Assembly: GCA_026018925.1 (NCBI GenBank)
Contig: JAKSZU010000004.1
Location: forward strand, 16,708,095 to 16,772,094
Length of the DNA stretch: 64,000 nucleotides
Source: Tupaia tana
Taxonomy: Eukaryota > Chordata > Mammalia > Scandentia > Tupaiidae
Direction of reading: 5' to 3'
Positions 1 through 10,620 of this stretch are shown in pieces (position 1 is the stretch's first letter; every line of letters starts with the position of its first letter). Below the pieces are notes generated by a model. The model was not told the origin of the DNA. It was given only the letters and a program-made list of their open reading frames with translations, and made no database searches. The position numbers and the translations under genes were made by a program.

Positions 1-202
1 TAGTACAGAGGAAATGTGAACATCATCTCGTTTATATCTTAAAGAAGTTCAGCAAGAGATAAATGGGTAAGCAAATAATACTAATATTTGGTAAACACTA
101 GTAGAATGAAATTACAGATTAACTATGCCAGGGGAGTTTGGAAGGTTTCCAAGAGGAAATAACATCTGACTTGTAACCTAAAGGACAGTCAGGAGTTGTT
201 AC
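1..202. other. no recognised feature
   Basis: AT-rich sequence with no repeat or coding signal that I recognise. Confidence 0.5.
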
Positions 203-344
203 TATGGAATAAATGTTTATGTCCCCTCAAAATTCATATGTTGAAACCAAATGTCCAATGTGATGGTATTATGGGGTGAGGCCTCTGAGAGGAGCCTCAG
301 TCAGGAGAGTGGAACTGTCATGAATGAGATTATTGCTCTTCAAA
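203..344 (+). mobile_element. MaLR/MLT1-like LTR, 5' part
   Basis: The start reads like the mammalian MaLR-type LTR consensus ('gtcccctcaaaattcatatg', then 'gtgatggtatta'). The matching 3' part is at 1813-2032, so a LINE-1 inserted into this LTR. The exact subfamily cannot be named by eye. Confidence 0.65.
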
Positions 345-443
345 CAGTCTACACAGCCTCTTTGGAAAACACCATGGTGATGCTTCAAAAAATTAAAAAG
401 ACCTAGAAATTACACTTCTGGATATACAGAATTGAAAGCAGAA

Positions 444-694
444 GGCCTGAATTGGTCCCGTAGCCTAGTGATTAAGGGATCCAGATCCCACATGGCAAAT
501 ACACCGAGTGCATGTGTATATGTGTGCATGTGTCCAAATTCTTGACAGGAGGGAGAAATGGAAGAGAAAGGATTGCAGCATGACCATACCCTGTTGAGTG
601 AGTGCTTTCTTTCTCTCTTTCTCCGTCTCTTTGTCCCTCTCTGGTGAGTGCACACACTCTCTGACAATTAAAAAATAATAAATAAACAAATACA
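444..694 (+). mobile_element. tRNA SINE, type C
   Basis: First of three SINEs in a cluster inside the LINE-1. The cluster is bracketed by 'attgaaagcagaa' (431-443) and 'actgaaagcagaa' (1140-1152). Confidence 0.85.
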
Positions 695-729
695 AACATC
701 ACAGATACTTATTTTTTCAAAAAAGCAGT

Positions 730-976
730 GGGCCCACATAATAGGGATAGTGTTTAAGGCGCTGGACTCCCACATGGTCAACTGCAGTTCGAGTCCTGGA
801 TCTGATGACTTGAAATTCATGCCAGGTGCACACGTGTACGTGCCCAAAATTCTGAGAGGAGAATGAAGGAGAAATGATTGCAGTGTGGGCATTTCACCTG
901 GGGGTGATTTCTCACTTTCTGTCTCTCTGGTGAGTGCACATGCCATATAGCAGAAATCTCTTAAAAAAAAAAAAAA
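730..976 (+). mobile_element. tRNA SINE, type A-old
   Basis: Decayed head ('gatagtgtttaaggcgctgg'), B box 'agttcgagtcc', middle with 'atttcacctgggggtgattt', end 'gccatatagcagaaatc' and A14. Confidence 0.85.
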
Positions 977-979
977 GAG

Positions 980-1136
980 CAGGAAGCTGAACATTGGTAA
1001 AATATAAAATATGATGCTCTGTGAAGGTGACCCACATGGGAAGATTTCAGGTTCAAGGCTGGAAACCTCCCTGAGGTCTCTCTTTCCCTGTCTCTCTCAC
1101 TCATGAAAGGGATGAATGAATAAAACTTAGGGAGAA
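980..1136 (+). mobile_element. tRNA SINE, type D, internally deleted
   Basis: Type D head ('gacccacatgggaag', 'caggttcaagg') joined directly to the 'ctctctttccctgtctc' and 'aatgaataaaactt' end. The middle 60-80 bp are missing. Confidence 0.75.
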
Positions 1137-1541
1137 AAAACTGAAAGCAGAATCTCAAGAGATATTTGTACATCCATGTTCATAGTGGCATTATTCATAA
1201 TAGCTGAAACATGGTAGCAACCCACGTTCATCAATGGATGAATAGATAAGCAAAATGTGGTATATACATACAATGGAATATTATTCAGCCTTAAAAAGGA
1301 AGCAAATTCTGCAATATGCTACAATACAAAGAACCTTGAAGACATTATGGTAAGTGAAATACACTAATCACAAAATGTCAAACATTATATGAGTCCACTT
1401 ATATGTGGTACTTAGAGGAGTCAAAATCACAGAGACAGGAAATATGATGGTGGCTAACAGGGGCTACGGAAAGGGTGGCTGCCAGGGGATGGGTATAGAG
1501 GTTTGGTTTTACAAAACAGAGTTAAGAAAATGCATGGTGGT

Positions 1542-1708
1542 GGGGCCAGCTAGTAGCATGGTGGTTAAAGGTGTTGGACTCCCACATGGCTAACTGTGGT
1601 TCAAGTCCCAGACCTGGTGGCTTGCTTTCTTGCTCTCTCTCTCTCTCTCTCTGTCCCTCTCTGGTCAAATTTAAATAAATAAATAAACTTAAATATAAAA
1701 ATAATAAT
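1542..1708 (+). mobile_element. tRNA SINE, type B
   Basis: Inserted in the LINE-1 with an imperfect TSD: 'aaaatgcatggtggtg' before and 'aaaatgcacagtggtg' after. Confidence 0.9.
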
Positions 1709-1812
1709 CAAAAAATGCACAGTGGTGATGGCTACACATTATGAATGTATTTAATATTGCTGATACTGCCAAAATATACATTTTAAATTATATTTATTTT
1801 ACCAAAATAAAG

Positions 1813-2032
1813 AGAAAGTGATAGTATGTCCCCAGAGTTGGTCTGTTCTGCCACGTGAGGACACAGTGAACAGAAGGCCAACTATGAATCAAGAAGTAGG
1901 CCCTCACTAGACACAGACCTCCAGTGTCTTTGACTTCCCACCTTCAGAACTATGAGAAATACGTATCTGTTGTTTGAAAGCCATCTAGTCTATAGTAATG
2001 TTGTTATAGCAGCCTGAATGGGCTAAGACAGT
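1813..2032 (+). mobile_element. MaLR/MLT1-like LTR, 3' part
   Basis: Continues the LTR of 203-344: 'cacgtgaggacacag', 'ccttcagaactatgagaaat', 'tgttatagcagcctgaa' and final 'gctaagaca' all follow the MaLR consensus. Confidence 0.75.
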
Positions 2033-2285
2033 TGTCTAGGCTGAAGAACACACATTTCCCACATGTTCCCTATAGGGTCTGGTGTGGACCAACTCAGACA
2101 CGTTTAGACACATAAATATAACCACATAGGATATTCTGGAGAAGCAGTCGGCAGTATTTACCTCTCCCTGAAGTAATACTACTCACTACACCCAGATCTC
2201 CACACCCCAATTCTTGCTGACTCTAGTCAGTTATAACAGCCTCATTCAAACATATCTAGTCAAAACAATAAGACAAATGGTAGTT
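2033..2285. other. no recognised feature
   Basis: Apparently single-copy sequence with no repeat or exon signal seen. Confidence 0.5.
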
Positions 2286-2474
2286 TTTGTTTTGTTTTGT
2301 TTTGTTTTTTAAAGATTCTTACCATAGGGCTCATGTGCTCACAAGATGAGACAGAGAGACAGAGAGGGAAAGTAATAAATCACCCTCCAGGGAGAACGGC
2401 CATGCCACAATCCCTTCTCCATTCTCCTCTAAGGATTTTGGGCACACACGCACACATACCTGGCATGTTTTTTT
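2286..2474 (-). mobile_element. tRNA SINE, type A, 5'-truncated
   Basis: Antisense copy. The poly(T) side and middle are present but it stops at 'cacacatacctggcatg', so the tRNA-like promoter head is missing. It would not be a source element. Confidence 0.85.
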
Positions 2475-2751
2475 TGACAAATATACTCAACTGACCTGGA
2501 GCTAGGACGCTTACCAAAGGTGGTAACTGCCGCCATTCAACTATCAGAGATTATCTGCTGCCACCTAATTAGCAGGGTTATGCTGAGGAAGGTCCATCCA
2601 CTCCTCCTCTTAAAATATGAAAGACTACTATGTGAAAACACAAAGATAAGTGGGGCTAGCTCACTGTCTAGCCTAGACCACAGTCTGAGATGATATATTA
2701 TCAACTAACAATTTTATTCATACAGTAGAATAACATGATCGTATTTACTAT
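2475..2751. other. no recognised feature
   Basis: Apparently single-copy sequence between two antisense SINEs. Confidence 0.5.
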
Positions 2752-2772
2752 ACTGAAATATTATATCATTCT

Positions 2773-3049
2773 TTTTTATATAATTTTTCTTATTTTGGAG
2801 AGGTTTTTGCTATAGGGCGCGTGCGCTTGCCAGACAGACAGAGAGAGACAGAGAGACAGAAAGCGAGAAATCACCCCCCCAGGGGGTATGGTCACGCCGC
2901 AATCCCTTCTCCTCCGTTTTCCTCTTGGGATCTTGGGCACACACGCACACGTGCCCGGCGTGAGTTTTTAGCCACTGGGTCTGGGACACAAACCGCGGTC
3001 GACCACGTGAGAGTCCAGCGACATAGCCATTATGCTAACTGCTGGTCCC
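2773..3049 (-). mobile_element. tRNA SINE, type A, full length
   Basis: Flanked by a perfect 21-bp TSD (2752-2772 and 3050-3070). Retains many CpGs, so it is fairly young. Head is A2-like but the B box looks A1-like, so it mixes the two subfamilies. Confidence 0.95.
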
Positions 3050-3095
3050 ACTGAAATATTATATCATTCTAACAGTAGTATAAAAACTCAGTGGA

Positions 3096-3344
3096 GGGAC
3101 CAGCAGATGACATAATAGTTACGTACTGGATTCTCATGTGGTTGACGGCAGCGACTTAAAACTCGTGCTGGGCACATGTGCTTATGTGCCCAAAATTCTG
3201 AGAAGAGAATAGAGGAGAAGGGATTGTGGCCTGGCCATCCCCCCGGGAAGTGATTTCTTGTTTTTTGTTTCTCTGTCTCTCTTTGTGTCTCTAGCAAGTG
3301 TATGCGCCCTATAGCAAAAATCTCTCTTAAAAAAACAAACAAAC
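3096..3344 (+). mobile_element. tRNA SINE, type A-old
   Basis: Bracketed by 'aaactcagtgga' (ending 3095) and 'acactcaatgga' (from about 3347). Tail is (AAAC)n. Confidence 0.9.
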
Positions 3345-3379
3345 AAAAACACTCAATGGAAAGGCCAGAAATTAAGGCT

Positions 3380-3492
3380 GGGAGAACAGTTGGGACTGCT
3401 TCTGGAACCATCCAGGTGGGATGTTACTTCTGTTGTTATAAGTCACCCATATTGTAGTGTTTTGTTATGCAGCTCCAGAAAACTGATACATG
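3380..3492 (+). mobile_element. possible MaLR-type LTR 3' end
   Basis: 'ttgttataagtcaccc', 'tgttatgcagctccag' and 'aaaactgatacatga' resemble the last 70 bp of MaLR/MLT1 LTRs. Only the end is recognisable. Confidence 0.4.
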
Positions 3493-3770
3493 ACTGAAAC
3501 TGCATTTTAGAAAGATTATTCTCATAGCAGGATAGAAGAAAAACTAAAATAGGTTGAAGACCTTGCAACAGTCCAGATGAGAGGTTATCAAATGCCAATC
3601 ATCTAACTGAGAGTGCTGTTACAGGCATGAAAAAGTGGACTAGAGTCAGAACATGCATAGGTAGAATCTAGAGGATTTAGCAAATGAGTGGTAGATAGGA
3701 GAACTGAGAAAAAGGAGTCCAAAGCAACTCAAGAGATTCCAAACTGAGGTGATAGAAGCAGCAACGGATC
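3493..3770 (+). repeat. ancient interspersed repeat, class not resolved
   Basis: 'ttgcaacagtccagatgagag' and 'aaaaaggagtccaaagcaactc' follow a long ancient repeat found across mammalian genomes. The part at 48955-49450 looks like an earlier segment of the same consensus. I do not recall its name with confidence. Confidence 0.4.
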
Positions 3771-4446
3771 CCAGAATCTTATCTGACTTCCTGTGCCACT
3801 AGTAAGTCAGAAACCAGTATCCATGTCAAACAGCCAAATCAGCAGCTAGTGGGACCTCTGCTCTCTGGATGGGCTCTCTACAGAGGAGGGCCTGGGCTCC
3901 GACCTAGTTTTCACTGTAGCCCAACAATGCCATTGTGCTGGTCACTGTACGTTTGTTGGTCGGCTCTAAACACAAAGGCTAGCAGACATCTCATCCTGCT
4001 GGCTTGGTTTAAAGAAGAAAAGAAGGCTTTGTTACTGCCCTGGGTAATTCCAGGACAGGCATCCCAAGAGCGCCCTGTGGGAGGGTTGTGCTCCAAAGGA
4101 GCCTCCTGTTCTCAGCCCAAGGACCCACAGCCACTGCAACTGTACGTTTGTATGTACATCCGGCAAGGCCCGAGTTTGCCACAATTCAGCCTTCCCTCCA
4201 GGAGGCTCGCCAGAGCCTGCCTGGCTGACACAGTCAGTAGTGATGAGCTGACTCAAAAAGAGAAAGGGAACACTAGCTCCAGCTACAAAGTAAAAGCCTT
4301 TCACTAAATGTTTGATTCCCTCTGCCTTCACTTTTTTTGTCCAGAATACCCTTCTTCCCCTTAGAAGCTTTGTTGATTTTTATTCTGTCCTTCAATCTCA
4401 ACTGGAACCCATTATGTACAGGATAAGTTAGTCTATATCAACATAT
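3771..4446. other. repeat-poor stretch with a 152-codon open frame
   Basis: Plus-strand frame 3849-4307 and minus-strand frame 4032-4331 are both open. The predicted residues match no family I recognise and composition (Cys, Pro, Leu, Ser rich) looks non-coding. 4335-4415 resembles the LINE-2 3' region. Probably not a gene. Confidence 0.4.
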
Positions 4447-4447
4447 G

Positions 4448-4496
<49 letters not shown>

Positions 4497-4545
4497 TATT
4501 ATATATATATACTATATATATACTATATTATATATATACAATATT
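4447..4545 (+). repeat. (TG)n then (TA)n microsatellite
   Basis: About 20 TG dinucleotides followed by about 50 bp of TA-rich repeat: a compound microsatellite likely to be polymorphic. Confidence 0.95.
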
Positions 4546-4593
4546 ATCCTTATTTATCACTTGTCATGGATGAATTGAAAATAAAAATCTTTA

Positions 4594-4776
4594 GGGCCAG
4601 CAGGTGGCATGGTGGTTAAGGCACTGGACTCCTACATGGCCAACTGCGGTTGGAGTCCTAGACCTGGCAACTTGCTTTCTTACTTTCTCTCTCTCTCTGT
4701 CCCTGGTGAGTGTATGTGCCCTATAACAAATTTTAAAATAATAGTAATAAATAAAATTAAATAAATCTTTAAAAAT
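4594..4776 (+). mobile_element. tRNA SINE, type B
   Basis: Head 'gggccagcaggtggcatgg', B box, CT run, then 'gtgccctataac' and A/T-rich tail. Flanked by 'aaaaatcttt'-like sequence. Confidence 0.9.
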
Positions 4777-4784
4777 AGCTTCAA

Positions 4785-5018
4785 GTGCCAGAGGGTGGCA
4801 CAGTGGTAAAACAGGACACACTGCAAGGCTGACCCAAGTGGGAGGGTTCCAGGTTTATGTCCAGAGGCCACTCTGAATACACCAGGCACATGATGAACTG
4901 GGGCTGGGGGGTGGGTTCATGATGGCAAGACCTTGGGGGGGGGGGGTGCTGTCTTTCTGCCTCTCTCTGTCTCTCTGTCTCTTTCACTGATAGAATGAAT
5001 TTAAAAACTTTAAAAAAT
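4785..5018 (+). mobile_element. tRNA SINE, type D
   Basis: 'gggtggcacagtggtaaaac', 'gacccaagtgggagggttcc', then a G11 run and the CT-rich end with 'gaatttaaaaactttaaa'. Confidence 0.85.
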
Positions 5019-5028
5019 TATTCTTCAG

Positions 5029-5178
5029 GGGGCCAGTAGGTTGCATGGTGTTTAAGGCACTGGACTCCCACATGGTCAACCACAGTTCTAGTCCTGGACC
5101 TGGTTTCTGTCTCTCTCTAGTCAAATTTTTAAAAATAGTAATAAATAAAATGAAATAAATAATTATTTTTTAAAAAAT
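5029..5178 (+). mobile_element. tRNA SINE, type B, short
   Basis: Type B with the 'ggcttgctttctcactttc' part reduced to 'gtttctgtctctctctag'. A third SINE in tandem with the two before it. Confidence 0.85.
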
Positions 5179-5549
5179 TGTTCAAAGGTACCTACTTGTC
5201 CATAGAGATAAATGTGTGGAAAACAATATCTAAGAGTTTGAATCTTACCTTTCCTAGCTTGGTGGAAAGTTAGTACCTAAAAAAGCCTAACTTATTTCTC
5301 CACCCAGACCCTACCTCTTCGGTGAACTGCTACCTATTTGTTACTAGTGTATAAACAGAAAATGGTCCTAGCCTCACAGAACTGATGTAATGGGAAAAAA
5401 AAAAAAAGAAAAGAAGAGAAAGAAAAGATAGTATGGATGTAAAACAAGCAGGACATAGTGATTGATTCGGTGTGGAAAGAGGAGAGGTCAGGGATAAAAG
5501 AAAAGAGAACTATCATTTGTGGAAGAGCCAAGATATATACTATTCTTTT
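5179..5549. other. no recognised feature
   Basis: Apparently single-copy sequence with one A-rich/GA-rich run at 5395-5428. Confidence 0.5.
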
Positions 5550-5818
5550 CATTTTTCTTTTATTTTTTAAGAGAGATTTTTGCTATAGGGTATCTGCACT
5601 CGCCAGAGAGACAGAGAGAAAAAGTGAGAAATCACTCTCTCCGCAGGGGGGATGGCCATGCTGCAGTCCCTTTTCCTCCATTCTCCTCTTGGGATTTTGG
5701 ACATACACGCACATGCGTCTGGTATGAGTTTTAAGGTGCCAGGTCCGGGACTTGAACTGCTGGGTCAGGGACTATGTGAGAGTTCAGTGACGTAACCATT
5801 AGACCGTCTGCTGATCCC
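5550..5818 (-). mobile_element. tRNA SINE, type A
   Basis: Antisense copy ending 'gtctgctgatccc'. The B-box region carries a local duplication ('gggacttgaactgctgggtcaggg'). Confidence 0.9.
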
Positions 5819-5915
5819 TACTCTAATATTTCTACAAGAGCAGCTAATTGTGTCATGGGCAACAGAAAGCTTTAGACTACTGCTCTATCATCATAGACCA
5901 GCTTCTCATTTTTTT

Positions 5916-6199
5916 ATTTTATTTTTTTTTTTTTAATTTTTTTTTTTGGAGAGGTTTTTGCTATAGGGCGCGTGCGCTCGCCAGACAGACAGAGAGAGAC
6001 AGAGAGATAGAAAGCGAGAAATCACCCCCCAGGGGGGATGGTCACGCCGCAATCCCTTCTCCTCCATTCTCTTCTCGGGATCTTGGGCACGCACGCACAC
6101 GTGCCCGGCGTGAGTTGTAAGCCACCGGGTCCGGGACGCGAACCGCGGTCGACTACGTGGGAGTCCAGCGACATAGCCATTACGCCAACTGCTGGTTCC
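5916..6199 (-). mobile_element. tRNA SINE, type A, A1/A2 mosaic
   Basis: TSD 'ctcatttttt' on both sides (5905 and 6200). Head reads A1 (GGGAACC, CGCG) but the CT run reads A2 (CTATCTCTCTG on the sense strand). Confidence 0.9.
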
Positions 6200-6331
6200 C
6201 TCATTTTTTGAAGCTCACCTAAACTGGTCCTCAACATAGAATCTGCTCAATATTTGTTGAGTAGGAAACAGACAGTAATCGATTTCCATAGAAGAGTGAA
6301 ATGTGCTAAAATGGGAATGTTAGGAAATAAA

Positions 6332-6605
6332 AGCCTGCATCAGTCAGTGGTGTGGTTGAGGTGGCTGGATCCCACACAGCCAACCATGTGGTTTGAGTCC
6401 CAGAACCTGCAGCTTGAAAAACATGCTGGGCACATGTGTATGCAAGCCCAAAATTCTGAAAGGGGAAATGGGGGAGAAGAGATTGCAGTATGATCCTCCT
6501 CCATCGGGGGTAGGGGTGGGGAGGGGGCGCTTCCTTACTTTGCCTGTCTATCTGACTCTTTCTGGTAAGCATAAGTGCCCTCTTGCAAACTTAAAAAGTT
6601 TTAAA
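6332..6605 (+). mobile_element. tRNA SINE, type C
   Basis: 'ggctggatcccacacagcc', 'ttgaaaaacatgctgggca', 'gggggtaggggtggggaggg' in place of the usual C/G hairpin, end 'gccctcttgcaaactt'. Confidence 0.85.
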
Positions 6606-6884
6606 AATGTTTATGATTCACTTTGGAAATTATTGATCTAAGAATTTACTATCTAAGCAAACAATGGATAACAAGAAAAGACCAACAGAAAGAGAAAGAA
6701 AACATGGAAAGTGTTTATGTATCAGGTGTAGGAATATAGAAGTGCCTTTGAATAACATAAACTTATGAGAGGTGTATTTGGAGACTATCCTCTCTACCTA
6801 GTTCTACTTGCTACAGATTACAAAGTAAAAATACCTCTAAAGAGCCAACCTGGACCCAACTTCTGGAATGATACCACTTTTCTT
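6606..6884. other. no recognised feature
   Basis: AT-rich single-copy sequence upstream of the RPL21 pseudogene tail. Confidence 0.5.
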
Positions 6885-6910
6885 CTTTCTTCCTTCCTTC
6901 CTTCCTTCCT
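6885..6910 (+). repeat. (TTCC)n microsatellite
   Basis: Short TTCC array directly next to the poly(T) of the RPL21 retrocopy, possibly grown from its tail. Confidence 0.8.
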
Positions 6911-7503
<593 letters not shown>

Positions 7504-7507
7504 CTTT

Positions 7508-7710
7508 TTTTCTTATTTTTAAAGAATTATTTTATTTAATTTTATTTATTCATTCATTTATTTTAATTTGAGCAGAGAGAGACATATACACAGAGATAGA
7601 GAGAGAGAGAGAGAGAAAGTGAGAAAGCAAGCCACCAGGTCCGGGACTCGAACCATGGTCAGCCATGTGAGAGTGTCCAGCAATTTAACCACCACACCAA
7701 CTCCTGGTCC
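7508..7710 (-). mobile_element. tRNA SINE, type B
   Basis: Antisense copy abutting the 5' end of the RPL21 retrocopy. Head ends 'ctcctggtccc'. Confidence 0.9.
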
Positions 7711-7728
7711 CAACACCACTTTTCTTTT

Positions 7729-7884
7729 ATTTTTAAAGAATTATTTTATTTATCTTTATTTATTTATTTTAATTTGACCAGAGAGGGACAGAGAAAAAGT
7801 GAGAAAGCAAGCCTCCAGATCTGGGACTCGAACCACAGTTGGTCATGTGAGAGTCCAGTGTCCACCATGCCACCTGCCAGCCCC
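7729..7884 (-). mobile_element. tRNA SINE, type B
   Basis: Second antisense copy. 'accacttttc' (from 7715) and 'atcacttttc' (from 7893) flank it, echoing the RPL21 target site. Confidence 0.9.
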
Positions 7885-7924
7885 AGAATGGTATCACTTT
7901 TCAAGTTAAGAAAAGCACACTTGG

Positions 7925-8207
7925 GGACCAGCAGTTAGCATAATGGCTATGTCCCTGGACTCCCATGTAGTTGACCGTGGTTCGAGTCCCAGACCTGGCA
8001 GCTTAAACTCACACCAGGCGCATGTGCATGCATGCCCAAGATCCCGAGAGGAGAATGGAGGAGAAGGGATTGAGGCGTGGCCATCCCCCCTGGGGGGTGA
8101 TTTCTCGCTTTCTGTCTCCCTGTCTCTCTCTCTCTCTTTCTGGCGAGCCCTATAGCAAAACAAACAAACAAAACAAAACACACCTCTCCAAAAAAAAAAA
8201 AAGAAAA
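7925..8207 (+). mobile_element. tRNA SINE, type A2, full length
   Basis: Perfect 17-bp TSD (7908-7924 and 8208-8224). All A2 diagnostic bases are present. The 12-bp C6/G6 inverted repeat is intact. Confidence 0.95.
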
Positions 8208-8252
8208 AAGAAAAGCACACTTGGCGAATCTTCCTTTAGAAACACAATCTAG

Positions 8253-8483
8253 CCTGTAGACTAGCTGCAGTGGCACAAGAGGTAGGTAGGGTGCCACTGC
8301 ACGATGTTGGAGGCCTGTGTTTGGTTCCAGAGCAACGTGAACAAAGCGTCAATGGCACAGTTATCTGTGATTCAGGCTGGCTGGGAGGTTGGGCAGGAGG
8401 ATTGTGGCAAGGCAAGACTCTTCTCAGATGTGCATCTCTCTCATAAAAACAAACTTTAAAATAAAAAGAAAGGAAAGAAGAAA
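8253..8483 (+). mobile_element. SINE, type F (rare family)
   Basis: Flanked by 'agaaacacaatcta' (8239-8252) and 'agaaacacatcta' (8484-8496). The head 'ctgcagtggcacaagaggtag' and 'gtgtttggttccagag' look like tRNA A and B boxes but differ from types A-E. The tail 'ctctctcataaaaacaaac' resembles type D. Confidence 0.7.
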
Positions 8484-8739
8484 AGAAACACATCTACACT
8501 AACTCAAAAAGAGCTTTGTGAATTCAACCGTCACACTAGTTTCACAGTCATGAGGGGATTAGGAGAAAGATTAGCTAGAAATCCCCCAACGAACTTTCTA
8601 AATCCTTCTGCTGTCCTGTCACTACCAACACTATGAAAAGATTCATCACATGGATGGCCAAAACGACCTAGAAAGAGGCAGTATCTTGGTGTCTAACACT
8701 TTAGCTGTTGGAAGTTCAAGTATTCGGAAGTATTTATCC

Positions 8740-8845
8740 ATTTATCCATTCACTCAACAAATATTTATTGCGCACCTTAATGTGCCAGTTGCTGAAGATT
8801 CAGCAGTGAACAAGTCCAAGGAGCTTAAAGTCTAGTAAACATGGG
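8740..8845 (-). mobile_element. LINE-2-like 3' end, antisense
   Basis: 'ttcactcaacaaatatttat' and 'cagcagtgaacaag' match the antisense of the old mammalian LINE-2/L2-like terminus. Confidence 0.55.
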
Positions 8846-8857
8846 ATTATGGTCAGC

Positions 8858-9000
8858 CAGAACTTGATTTAAATCCCAGTTCCACTCAGCTAGGAAACCT
8901 TAGCTAAATTAATGTCATTCTAAGCTTCTGATTTCTCAGTTATAAAATGGAAAAAATAGCACCTATTTCATGGTATTTTATGATAATTAAGGGAGAAGCT
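8858..9000 (+). mobile_element. MIR SINE
   Basis: 'tttaaatcccagttccactc' and 'ctcagttataaaatggaaa' follow the MIR core and 3' region. Confidence 0.7.
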
Positions 9001-9031
9001 TAGCAGAACTAGCCTATAATAAGAAATGATT

Positions 9032-9303
9032 CTTTCTTTATTTTATTAATTGCCAGTTGATGCATACACCTGCCAGAGAGAGACAGAGAGAGGGAGAGGG
9101 AGAATGCACCCTCTCCCCAGTGGAGCACTGTCATGCTGCAATCCCCTCTCCTCCATTTCTTCATCCTGTCAGGATTTGGGGCATGCACACACACACACAC
9201 ACACACACCTGGGATGTTTTCTAAGCTGGCAGGACCAGGATTCAAACCACAGCCACACATGCGGGATCCAGCTTATACAACCACTAAGCTATGGAGCTGG
9301 CCC
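9032..9303 (-). mobile_element. tRNA SINE, type C
   Basis: Antisense; contains a (CA)n run at 9187-9209. Flanked by 'agaaat' on both sides. Confidence 0.9.
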
Positions 9304-9310
9304 AGAAATT

Positions 9311-9567
9311 TCTTTTTTTTTTTTTTTTTGAGAGGTTTTCGTTATAGGGCACGTGCACTTGCCAGAAAGACAGAGACAGAAAGCGAGAAATCACCCCCCA
9401 GGGGGGATGGCCACGCCGCAATCCCTTCTCCTGCATTCTCCTCTCAGGATCTTGGGCACACACACAAATGTGCCTGGCGTTGAGTTTAAACCACCGGGTC
9501 CGGGACTCAAACTGTGGTCGACTCCATGCAAGTCCAGTGACATAGCCATTACGCCAACTACTGGTCC
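9311..9567 (-). mobile_element. tRNA SINE, type A2
   Basis: Inserted directly beside the previous SINE; 'ccagaaatt' on both sides (9302 and 9568). Confidence 0.9.
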
Positions 9568-9660
9568 CCAGAAATTACCATTTTTTAAAAAATTATTATT
9601 TCAGAAATAAAAGAAACCCTGTACCTAATAAAAAAAATTATTTCAAAATATCATGGCACC

Positions 9661-9841
9661 TAGGGGCCGGCAGGTGGCGTGGTGGTTAAGAGCACTGGAT
9701 ACCCATGTGGCTGACCATGGTTCGAGTCCTGGACCTGGAGGCTTGCTTTCTCGCTTTCCCTTTCTCTCTCTCTCTCTGTCTCTCTCTGGTCAAAATTTAA
9801 AGATGATAATAACAACAAATGGAAATAAATAAATATTTTAA
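9661..9841 (+). mobile_element. tRNA SINE, type B
   Basis: Perfect 16-bp TSD 'aaaatatcatggcacc' (9645-9660 and 9842-9857). Confidence 0.95.
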
Positions 9842-10042
9842 AAAATATCATGGCACCAATAAAAAGAAAAGTTAGTACCTAAAAATACTGCTTAAGGATG
9901 ATGATTATTATTCAGGAGGTAATCCAGTAACTGAAAAATGCCTTCTTCTAAATCAATACATGTTTTCTCATGAAAAGTTGATAAACAGGATTTGAACGAG
10001 GAAGGTATTACTGCAGTCCCAATGTTTTACAAAAAAAATCTC

Positions 10043-10288
10043 GGGACCAGCAGATGGCATAGCTGTTATGTCACTGGGCTCCCACGTGGCCAATAGAAGT
10101 CCTGGACTCAGTGGCTTGAAATGCATGCTGGGCTCACGTGTGTGCATGCCTAAGATCCCAGGAGATGAATGGAGGAGAAGAGATTGTAATGTGGCCATCC
10201 CCTGGGAGTTGATTTCTCAGTTTCCCTCTCACTGTCTGTCTTTCTCTGGCCAAGTGCATTTGCCTAAAGCAACCCCCCCTCAAAAAGT
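10043..10288 (+). mobile_element. tRNA SINE, type A-old
   Basis: The C/G hairpin has shrunk to 'atcccctgggagttgattt'; end 'gcctaaagcaacccccc'. Confidence 0.85.
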
Positions 10289-10620
10289 AAAATAGCTCTA
10301 CTTGGAGTTCCAGTAAATATCTCAAACTTAACTACTGTTCAAAACTGACCTCTTGATTACCTCCCACCTTGTACCTCCTATAATCTTCCTCATCTCTATA
10401 ACTCTCTAAATAACTTCACCACTCACCCTGAGTAAAAGCTAATGTTCGTGCAATGTTCTACTACCCAGCACTTAAGTCCATAAATGATGCAATCTGTTTC
10501 TATTCTTTAGGGGTTCAAGCCAAAAACCTTGGAGCTATCCTTGACTTCTTTCATCTTCACATTCCCCTTTATCCAAGGCATCAGTAAAGCCTATGCTTTT
10601 TCTCATTTCAAAGTAAGTCA

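Larger units (their letters stand above)
345..1812 (+). mobile_element. LINE-1 3' fragment, interrupted by SINEs
   Basis: Old LINE-1, end of ORF2 plus 3' UTR: 'ggatatacagaattgaaagc' resumes at 1138 after three SINEs, then 'ttattcataatagctgaaac' and 'caatggaatattattcagcc'. The end near 1800 has 'ccaaaataaag'. SINEs lie at 444-1136 and 1542-1708. No usable reading frame remains. Confidence 0.85.

Noticed and set aside
7925-8000. tRNA genes at SINE heads
   Set aside because: A and B boxes are present, but the cloverleaf is incomplete and the sequences are dispersed as full SINEs with TSDs.
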